Assembly (NCBI GenBank): GCA_032158265.1
Contig: JAVTIF010000012.1
Location: forward strand, 248,001 to 312,000
Source: Bacidia rubella
Taxonomy: Eukaryota; Ascomycota; Lecanoromycetes; Lecanorales; Ramalinaceae
Direction: 5' to 3'
Length of the DNA stretch: 64,000 bases
Shown here: positions 55,787-64,000 of the stretch, one piece after another
Layout: each line of letters starts with the position of its first letter
How positions within the stretch are numbered: position 1 is the first letter of the stretch
The notes under the pieces: generated by a model
What the model was told of the DNA's origin: nothing
The model's input: the letters and a program-made list of their open reading frames with translations, nothing else
The model's database searches: none
Position numbers and translations under genes: made by a program

Positions 55787-56482
55787 ATGGGCCGAAAGAA
55801 AATGGCAGGTGGTGCCCGTAGGGCCATTGCGAAGGCCAAAGAAGAACTCAACCGAAACCCACATTCTGCTGCAGCCCAACGGAGATACGAGGAGGCAATT
55901 GCAAAGGACAAACGGCCTCTCAAGCCCAATGATACTCTCTACCCCAAGCTGGACCAGTCTCTGGCTGAAAGAATAGCCGCCGTCTGTGACAAGATCACAC
56001 GAGACCCAAACCCTGGCAGCGAACGTCGACTCCAGGAGCTTCTAGCTGAGCAGGCACAGCAAACTGCTCCTCCACCTGTCAAGCCTTCTTTCAACTCGAC
56101 CAGCAACAAGCCTCTCGACTTTGATCTCGAGCCTCCAATGACGCTGGCCGGACAAATAGCTGGCGTGCAAAACTACATTATGCGGAAGCCAACCCTTTTC
56201 AGCATACGACGGCTCCAGCAATTGGTAGACGAGCAGCAGTCAAAGTCCTCTCCTGCCGCCAAGCCCTCTGCCCTTCCATCACCGCCCCATCCAGAGCTGC
56301 CGACCTCAATCCCATCACCCTCAATCCCGCCGCCCTCACATCCACCGCCCTCAAGTCCACCCGCCAACAACGCTGCTCCTGCCCTCTCCTCTGAGCCAAC
56401 GGCAGACAATCAGCCCTCTCTCCGCAGCCAACAGCAACCTCATCTCGGCTTGAATTGGAAGGAATTTTTGCAGCAGGCATGA
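55787..56482 (+). CDS. Hypothetical protein with three helical repeats
   Basis: Single exon, 231 residues. Three repeats of about 31 residues sit at 11-41, 59-89 and 119-150, each a helix pair with consensus I-x(5)-I/L-x-R-x-P then RRLQEL-x-EQ; repeats 2 and 3 are closest. Linkers are Pro-rich. The C-terminal 80 residues are Pro/Ser low complexity, ending in LNWKEFLQQA. The basic start (MGRKKMAGGARRAIAKAKEE) is rich in Lys/Arg. No family recognised. The ATG is preceded by a probable 5' UTR intron. A peptide- or RNA-binding helical repeat protein is one possibility; nothing in the sequence decides. Confidence 0.68.
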   Translation: MGRKKMAGGARRAIAKAKEELNRNPHSAAAQRRYEEAIAKDKRPLKPNDTLYPKLDQSLAERIAAVCDKITRDPNPGSERRLQELLAEQAQQTAPPPVKPSFNSTSNKPLDFDLEPPMTLAGQIAGVQNYIMRKPTLFSIRRLQQLVDEQQSKSSPAAKPSALPSPPHPELPTSIPSPSIPPPSHPPPSSPPANNAAPALSSEPTADNQPSLRSQQQPHLGLNWKEFLQQA

Positions 56483-57641
56483 TGTAACTTGCAAGGGAGG
56501 CTAAGGGACTTGTACTTGTACGGAATGTGTATTTTAAGGCTTGGACTTTGGTGATACTCGCATATTTGGGCACGTTATAGTTATCTGGCTAGAGGCTGTA
56601 CCTAAATAGCAGTTAGCTTCTCTCTTACGAGATTCCCGCATCATTCGCTAAGGACAAAGGTGGCGCAATAAAAACCATATTGCCATAGACCTGGCAGAGT
56701 CCTGAAACTCTATTGATTTAATTGCCTGTATAGCCTTTGAGCGAGCCTTGCATGTAGCTATAACATAACTCAATTGGCTCAGAATTGTGTCACAAGCCAT
56801 TCAGTTCCATTTTCCTGCTGACTTCTGCAGCATTAACCTGAAGCAGGGATGACAGAAGAAGATGAACTTAAGATGAATCTGCCAGATTTCCGAAGATTCA
56901 CCAACTCTCTTGCTCGGGCCGTATGAAATCAGCCACAAAGCTGCCATCTTTTCGAGCATGATTAATGTCTCAAGATTGAGAATATCGCGCTGCTATATGG
57001 ATCTGTCAAAATCAGATATTCTAAGACTTGGAAATACCTATTTACATAGTAAGCCTCACCTGACTTGGCATCGGTTGCTGCCAATTAGCTAAGTAGAACC
57101 CAGCATATCTGCGCTCACTTTTAGAGTTGGTGAGATTGGATAACGCTTCTTGCAGAGAAGGCACATCCGAACAGAACGAAGTCCATTGAATGTCGGTATA
57201 CCCAAAGCAAGGACTCACCACGGCAACGTACGCAGCCAGAAATGCTTCCAGCGTCAGCTTTGACCTCGCGATTACGCAGAGAATGCTTGTACCAGCTGAT
57301 ATTGCCGTGAGCAGTCCATCCAAAGGCGAAAAGCACGCTCAGACAGCTTTTCGCTCTGGAGCTACCATCAGCAAGCCATCAACAACAAGCATTGCGTCTT
57401 TGGCAAGCTGGTGGAGCTCACATGGGATAAAAAGATCAGGATCCTTACGGTCTTGGGAATGACAAGGCGACAGCCAAACGACCCGTCATTTTTCAATTGG
57501 TGATTCAAGTCCGTGCATGCAGCTTGAACTGACGCGCAGTATGTCGGAAGGTTTAAGTTTGAAATATAACGTGTAGCATGCCAGTTTAGAATGGTTATAC
57601 AGGAGCATCAAGTCAGTCCCAAATTTAGGCCTCCGTGTTTT
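56483..57641. other. Region with possible decayed coding pieces
   Basis: Minus-strand pieces at about 57470-57345 (DPDLFIPCELHQLAKDAMLV) and 57323-57042 (GTSILCVIARSKLTLEAFLA, membrane-like) look protein-like but are in different frames with no clear join. It could be a decayed gene. The rest is featureless. Confidence 0.35.
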
Positions 57642-59602
57642 TTAATGAAGAGCAAAATCTCGCAGTGAGTGATCTCCAGCCTGCAGTGCTCCCATCGCTT
57701 CGCCGAACATCAAGCCGTGTATATAGCACTCACCAAGGAACAAGTAATGTCCGTCTGTTGGACGAAGGACGACGGGCATTCTACCCCCAAGAAAGATACA
57801 TACTTGATCACCAGGCCGCGAAACGTCATTGGCCAGACCGATGTACCCTTTCTTAGTTGTGATAAGTCGTCTACCGGTCACAGAACTCCGCATTCTTCGT
57901 TCAAAGCCAGGGTATTGAGACTCATCTGCACTACCAAGCCCATTTGCAAACATGGTTCTCACCCAGTCGTGGATTTGTTTCCCTGCCACCGTGAAGGTTC
58001 GATTCTTTTCAAACCACGATCTGAAAAACGCTGAACTAAGAGACCTGTGTAATTAGCTCCCTCTTCCAACTCTACTGAATGATGAGCTACTCACACGTCT
58101 TCGATAGGAGCCAGACCCTGACGGATCGATTCAGCGACGCTGGCGTGCTGCGCAAAGAGAGACCCAAATGATGCAGGTGCTCGCCAGGAATGCTCTGTTC
58201 CTTCGAAGTCTTGATCTGCAACTAAGGTCTTCCAGATGGCGGCATAATTAGTATCATCTGTCGTGTACATCGATACTCGAGATCTCTGCTGAATGCCTTC
58301 GGTGACTGAGTCTTCAAAATTACTCGTAGCACCGGCGCTACTGATTTGGTCTATAATGAAACCCTTAATAGTACAACTCATAGAGGCGGCACATATTCTT
58401 GCCACGGGCACAGAATTCTTGCATGCACAAAAGCCGTTGTCCTTGCCATTTGGAAGAGATCTTGAAGTGTTTATTGATACTCTGGACGACTTGCCTGCAA
58501 CGTCTGGATACCATGAAGGCGTGTCTTGTTGATCACCAGGGTCACTAGCAAGAGTGAGCCAATCCAAATCCCCACGCTTCGATGTCATTGATTCGCAAAG
58601 CCCTGATGATATCTGCTCCATTTGTAATGCGTAGTCCGGATGCGGTATAAGGCTTTTTGCATCTGCGGCTATACCTAGAGCTCCGTAGATCTTGTCTCTT
58701 GGGTCAGTCGAAAGCTTGAATCGAAGGTGATATAAGGTTTGCAAGACATCCAGGTTGTCTGACTTATGGCGCAGATAGAGGATTGTTCTTGCTGGAGATG
58801 AGACATCAAGCAGGGTTTTTGCGTTTGGCAGAACGCGATGAGCCCAAGGAGAATGCGCCCACAGATTCTCGAGCACATTCCATACATGAGTCCAGTCGAT
58901 GCTTGGCTGTTCACCGCAGACAAAAGCCACTTTACGAGCAAAATATACTTCTTGCGCGACCCAGACCCTACGCCACCAAGCTCTACCCAGCAGCTGGGCT
59001 AGAGCTTCCCACTCCAACAATGAGGCCCCAGATCTGACTTCGCCTTCCATCAGACCTTGCTCGAGCTGTCCCCACCATCGAACCAATCTTGCTTTTTCTG
59101 ATGTTGACGACAAGGATTCCGATAAAGAAGCATGGCTAGAAACGCGGCGGAGAAGGTTCAGAGCACAAGCGCTGTTCGCGTCGTCAGGACCCAGCCACAC
59201 GATTACCTCTCTGGCCATACGATATATGTCCGGCATTCGTAGGACTTGTCTACTACGTTCTTGGATATCCACTTGGTTGATACAAAGGGCGTCAATCCAT
59301 AGTAGACCTACGAACGAGGCATCCCTTTGAATACGCCGAAGACACAGCTCTAAGTTTCCTTTTATGGGCAACGACGAGCGGTCGTTAACAAGGATAGTAC
59401 TAGTGTTCTCAGCTTTTGCGCCACTGGACGAAAGTACTCGTTCATCTTCCCAGGTATACGAAAGGGCACAGTAATCCAGGCTGTCATCCAAGGAGACATG
59501 AAGTAGGTTGCAGCGTAGCTCAGATTTAGAGGATGGAAGGAGTCGGACTAATCGTATCTCGTTTCGTGATATGTTAAGGGACGCATACAGATAGGGATCC
59601 AT
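57642..59602 (-). CDS. HET-domain (heterokaryon incompatibility) protein
   Basis: Two exons (59602-58095, 58035-57642) joined over a 59-nt intron give 633 residues. The HET domain is complete: LDYCALSYTWEDE (about 43-55), LLWIDALCINQVDIQERSRQ, VIVWLGPDD, then RAWWRRVWVAQEV. DPRDKIYGALGIA follows, as in most family members. The C-terminal exon reads GYIGLANDVSRPGDQVCIFL and GECYIHGLMFGEAM, the usual end of long HET proteins. Such proteins trigger cell death when unlike nuclei meet, or are of unknown role, and they expand in filamentous ascomycetes. No N-terminal or C-terminal partner domain (NACHT, ankyrin, WD) is fused. Confidence 0.88.
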
Positions 59603-60651
59603 TTCAAAAAGATGTCTTGATCTCTACCGTAGATCAGATGTTCCCTATAAGCCTTGGCTCAATGTTTGAGATAGAGATTTGTTTTTCTACTCTCTAACGT
59701 TGCAAAAAATGTTAGGAGGTGATCTTTTTTGACATGGAAGTAGCAGCTAAGACCCGTAGATCAGTTGCTCAACATGAAGAATCACTGGGCGCGTTTTTGA
59801 TATAATAGGTTGGAGGTAGCTTAATATCATTTAGAACATACCCAATTATCACACATGAGTCTTGCATGTTAACGCATTGGTTCAGAATGGCTCAAAGGCT
59901 CTTTGCAACCATTATCGCAGCCCCGCGACAACAAGGACTGTGACTGTCATCACTAGGGTCCGATACGAACTGGGATAGAACTCAGTGGAGACCCTGAGAC
60001 CCTGCCGGCTCCAAAGCATTATTGTAACATGCCTTGACCGTCAAAATCTTGGCGAATCTTCTTGTATAAAATGCCGTCATACAGATGATACTTGCTGTGT
60101 ATCCTCAGCACTCGATGATGAAGCTTGCAAAGGGAGTCGCGGAATATATGGGCTACGCTGTATTGGGTATAGTGTGTATACTTATCATTGGGATCTTAGG
60201 CAAGCGATGTGGCTCCACCATCACGAGATCAACCATCATGATGCCTCTGCGTATCAAATACAGTCTCCATTCAGAAGAATGAAGAAAAAAGAACCTTTCG
60301 AAACTTTGCGCGTGTTTGCGCTTTCTGAACTTCACAGAAGTGAATCTATGTACATGTCGTATGACGTCGTCGTATATACAGGTGCAACTGACTTTACGTT
60401 GCAATGCTGCTCGTAACGGCTCCAGAACGGCAGCCCACGATGTTAAAAGGAAAAGGTCGAATGAGAAAAAGAAAGACTCATCCAGTATCTAGGGAACAAG
60501 CATCATGGTGCACTGGTAAACACCCAAATGACGTATCAACGACGTGCTCGCAGTGATACCTCTCCCATCGTGGAAAACTCCTCAGAGCGCTGCCAATTGG
60601 CAATCTTGTGCTCGTGCTTCAGTCGATTGGTCATACTGCTAGATCAGGCGC
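59603..60651. other. Intergenic region, no supported gene
   Basis: Promoter of the HET gene at the left end and terminator of the small membrane-protein gene at the right. A plus-strand frame at 59985-60416 has no domain. Confidence 0.4.
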
Positions 60652-61283
60652 TCATGTAGCATTGTCGTCGCTACTCAGAGCCTCAATGTCGTGTAATGCA
60701 AATGAAGCACTCGTCCCTCCAGACCTTCGATGTCCGCGACCCAAAAGCCTCAACGCACCTTGGCAGATATGGCGAGCTGTCTTTAGCATACACTCTTGAA
60801 TATCGGACCATAGGTGGTCCAGGCCAAACCCCAAGAATATGCCAATATCGGTTGCAATGGGTATATACGTCGGCAATGCCTTGGAATTGATTTTCCAGGT
60901 AGTGCAGAGGAACCAGAAGGCTACGCCGATACCAAATATGTATAAGAGGCTTCGTCTTGAAAGGATTTAGCCCACGAAAGTCCTATTCTGGGCTGCATCG
61001 TCTTACATTATGAAGGATTTCTCTCTCTTGAGGTTTAGGAAGACGAAAATGCTTCCTGTGAAGAGCCATGAGCACCATAGCCTATTCCTGTAAGCCACGA
61101 GCCAAACACCACGGCTGTCATTACTCACGAAAAGAATTTCCAGTCCCAATTATTACCATCCTCCAGCGCCATGCCAAAAAGTATCACAAAGAACGCTTCC
61201 ATGATCATTGCGGCAAAAGCTATCCACCTGAAGAGATCCTCTTTCCCATCGATTGCACGCAGCCATGGCTCGAGATAAGCCAT
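60652..61283 (-). CDS. Small membrane protein, unknown function
   Basis: Three exons (61283-61129, 61087-61007, 60955-60652) with 41- and 51-nt introns give 179 residues. Hydrophobic spans are at about 20-38 (WIAFAAMIMEAFFVILFGMA), 54-70, 78-94 (RSLLYIFGIGVAFWFL) and 103-122. No signal peptide. It resembles the product of the divergent gene at 62008-62935: both carry WIxFAAxIMxxF-like spans and a final LGFG/ISVG segment followed by an amphipathic helix. The start MAYLEPWLRA is the first Met of an open frame that continues upstream without Met, so an upstream exon is possible. Confidence 0.58.
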
Positions 61284-62007
61284 AGTGCAACTGGCCGTGT
61301 GACGGAAGGAATCAATTTTCTACAAATGCTTTTGGTCGAAGATCTAGTCGCTTCAAATGGTGATGAGCCAGATAACGTTACCTCGAGGATATTAACCGTC
61401 GTAAGGACTCATTTCTAGCAGCATTCGTAGACTGAGTCTTCCTCGCAACGACAGAATCGAGTGGAAAGCAACTAGGGCCAGATGGGGAGGGATGTTCGAA
61501 GAAGGCACAAGAGCTGTCAGACAAACACTACCCCTCGGGTCAAAAGTATGACGGGCAAACCCAAACTCCAGCCTTTTCAGGCTCCAATTCCGTCTTGGGG
61601 GCTACCCATAGGCTGTGCGAGATGCTCTCAGACACAAAACCGGTTTTGCGAGCTGAGGTCGACGTGCGTTCACCTCAGCCTTGTGCCGAAATGCCTCATA
61701 GAAACAGGGCGTCGAAGAGCTTCCCGCTCCTCCGCATATGAGCATGCTCAGCCTGATCGAGAACAACAGAAGCCTGCACAATTGGACTTGAGCAGTAACA
61801 TCTTCTTCACTACGCGAAGCTTAATATTTGGGACAAAGAACACCTTCACTTCGCTATCTATATCGTGACCACCTATAGAGTGACCACCCTTCCTTTAAAG
61901 ACAGTGATCTGAACCGGCTTTCGCGATGTCCGCATGATAATTTTCTCAGACGAACGCCATCCAGTACATATTTGACACTCTTCTGACTTGTCATGAGAAA
62001 CAAAACC
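61284..62007. promoter_or_regulatory. Divergent region between two membrane-protein genes
   Basis: About 720 bp between starts on opposite strands. A minus-strand stretch at about 61800-61600 stays open (CFYEAFRHKAEVNARRPQLA) and could be an upstream exon of the 60652-61283 gene. No regulatory site named. Confidence 0.4.
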
Positions 62008-62935
62008 ATGGATCCACTGAGTATCACGTCAATCGTGACGATCGCTACAGCGGCTTCGGACTTGTTCGAGACTCTCTATCAAGCCAGACTCCTGTCGTCG
62101 GAATGCAGAGCATTTCAACAGGAGCTCTCTGCATTTCAACAGGAGCTTGCAAGTCTGAAGACGGTCCGCATCTTTCTATGCTTTCGAGACAAAGATATAC
62201 TCACACTGGCACAGGTACTCTCCAAGACCGACCCAGGTCAACCGAAGGACACCCAAGGTGAAAAAGTGGGCATCACATTCACTGTTAAGGGATTTTCTAA
62301 CTTTGTGACAGTACCTTCGATACGGCACCTTATTAGCCAAGCTTGAGGACGGACTTGAACCAACAAGAGAAGCTCATAAATTGTTGCTTGGGGAAAAGGA
62401 GAGGTCTGCTCTGAGCGCAGACTGGAGGTTTTGGGAACCCCTGGGCCTTCTCGCAACCAAGACAGTAATCCCGGCGTTGCAATACGTGCTCCTGAGCATT
62501 CTACAGGTTACTGGCATTATATATGCCGCTTCGAAAGGAATCAGCCCCAACAAGGACGCCGGTACACAGTTTCCGTCGCCTTTCAGGCATGACTGGGTGG
62601 TCAAGAGCTGTATATGGGGATTGCTCCTTGTTGCAATCGTCGGTAACATTAGCATCCTCTTCTGCCTTGGATGGAGGTATCGAATGCTGGGCATGCGCAC
62701 GTTGCTGTGTTGGATCACATTCGCAGCTGTGATCATGGCAAGATTTTGGATACAAAGCGGTGGTTCTTTGGAAACATTCGCACTGGTTGCCTTGCCGTTC
62801 GGAATAAGTGTCGGCATGAGCTGCGCAAGACTGCAGCAAGCCATGGCTAAGAAATACCACTGTCGACGGGAACCGAGTCCAAAGCAAGATATATGCATTG
62901 AAAAGGGGCTACCACACTCAGCGACCACTGTATGA
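62008..62935 (+). CDS. Membrane protein with NLR-type N-terminal signature
   Basis: Two exons (62008-62214, 62312-62935) joined in frame over a 97-nt intron give 276 residues. The start MDPLSITSIVTIATAASDLF matches the N-terminal helix seen at the head of many fungal NLR-like and HeLo-like proteins. A DNA tandem duplication of about 21 bp gives AFQQELS then AFQQELA at 32-45. Four membrane spans follow: at about 115-135, 160-180, 190-208 and 220-236. The tail is charged. An in-frame ATG at 61993 would add five residues. No STAND, NACHT or death effector domain is fused. Role unknown. Confidence 0.65.
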
Positions 62936-64000
62936 TGCTTAGGACGACTGAAAAGTCGCTGCTACAACCTCGAACTCTAACCGTCGCTTTGTTCAAATTT
63001 TCCGTAGGAGGAACAGAGCCTGGGAACGCGAGGGAAAACATGTACTCGCACGCATTATCGCCTTATGTATTTCGTTGATGGGATGCCTTTTGCTCAGTAG
63101 AAATGTCGTTCATGGCGCAAGCACAAGTACTCACTGGTGAGTATGAACTGCAAAGGGAGCATTAGCTATTCAGTCTTATCTTTTTGACTTAAATATTGAT
63201 TAGGTTTGTTTAAATTTTCCAGCGTTCCGCTTGCGTCCTGGAATTACACGTCCTCGAGCTATGCATCCTTCCCAAAATTACTCCAGATATGAACAGCTAC
63301 ACCGTTGCCTTATCATGCCTTCTTTCTCGGCCCTCCATGAGCTTACAGCTGACCCTAACGTGTGCTTCGCACAGCCTCAAAAGCTAAAGGCACAGGTCGT
63401 ATATTGAACCACCACCATGTGAGTCTGATTTCTCCAAATCTGACGACGCAGTCTCATATATCATCGCACAAATTCCCACCTCGGGTTCTGCCAGCTTGTT
63501 GTAGCCCTCAACATCCTCGGTGTGAAAGGAGAACACGTTCAGCTATACGAAATACAGCCGCATACATCGAGGAGCATGCGTCCTCACGCGCCAGGCAGAG
63601 CACTCGCATAAGTCATATAAAAGGCAACTCCCCTGGTCCGTCACAATCTCACATTCCATCAGGCTCTCAAAGTCTCTGCACATCGTACTCTGATCCTCTG
63701 GTGGCAATTGTTCAAGAATCTGGGGGTCAAAAGGGGTGCTGCATGAAAAGCAAACGAATATCCTCTTATCAGCCAGTAGTAGCGCAAATTACTACCGCAC
63801 TCAGGGGACGCCTCTTGAGCTTGGGCATGAATTACGATACTAGAGCATAGGACGTTGAGAAGGGAGTATCAAGCAAGAAAGTAAGTCATGCTTACTCGTT
63901 GACTCTTCCCACTGAGTACGCCAAAGACATGGAGGGCGTTGTAATATCATGAGTGGACAGAGCTAATCTCAACAAAGTAGCTTTACGGCAGGATAGGTAG
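62936..64000. other. Right edge of the window, no supported gene
   Basis: A plus-strand frame at 63362-63850 (162 residues) lacks any domain and has a composition like a random frame. Nothing else stands out before the window ends. Confidence 0.4.

Noticed and set aside
63362..63850. 162-codon plus-strand frame near the right edge
   Set aside because: No domain, Ser/Arg/His-rich composition like a random frame, and no support from splice or start context.

Overview
The window reads as nuclear DNA of a filamentous ascomycete (Pezizomycotina, perhaps a Dothideomycete; no closer placement is possible without a search). The grounds are compact genes on both strands, short GT-AG introns of about 45-105 nt, and families typical of this group: HET, HeLo, 2EXR, fungal rhodopsin-like, ENA sodium ATPase, ATG11 and many P450s. 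No rRNA, tRNA, CRISPR array or intact transposon was recognised. Exons were joined by eye from splice signals and frame continuity. Spliced models given below have lengths divisible by three.

Region 1 (0-23 kb) holds mostly conserved housekeeping genes: NHP6-type HMG-box protein (-), ATG11 (-) head to head with a CENP-H kinetochore subunit (+), a small secreted protein (+), a 2EXR protein (+), an ENA-type P-type ATPase (-), a membrane-anchored ubiquitin protease (-), a 704-residue membrane protein of unknown function (+), and a second 2EXR gene whose 3' flank looks decayed.

Region 2 (23-48 kb) is metabolic and accessory: an unknown 230-residue protein (-), a long C/T-rich then G-rich spacer with a 20-base C run, an MFS transporter (-), a peroxisomal acyl-CoA oxidase (-), a 30-bp perfect inverted repeat, a P450 (+), a caspase-like protein that has lost its catalytic dyad (+), a cysteine-rich secreted protein (-), a HeLo-domain protein (-), mitochondrial ribosomal protein bL9m (+), and two divergent P450 genes.

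Region 3 (47-64 kb) contains a seven-exon rhodopsin-like membrane protein (+), an intact coiled-coil gene with two broken tandem copies of its tail, a relic of a superfamily 1 helicase C-terminus, diverged tandem repeats at 54 kb, a protein built from three helical repeats (+), a HET-domain gene (-), and a divergent pair of small membrane proteins that look like distant paralogues; one has an N-terminus resembling fungal NLR-type signalling proteins.

The HeLo, HET, pseudo-caspase and MDPLSIT-type genes suggest an accessory interval enriched in non-self-recognition functions. The most unusual items are the catalytically dead caspase-like protein, the decayed tandem array at 49-52 kb, the divergent membrane pair at 60.6-62.9 kb, and the divergent P450 pair with altered I-helices.
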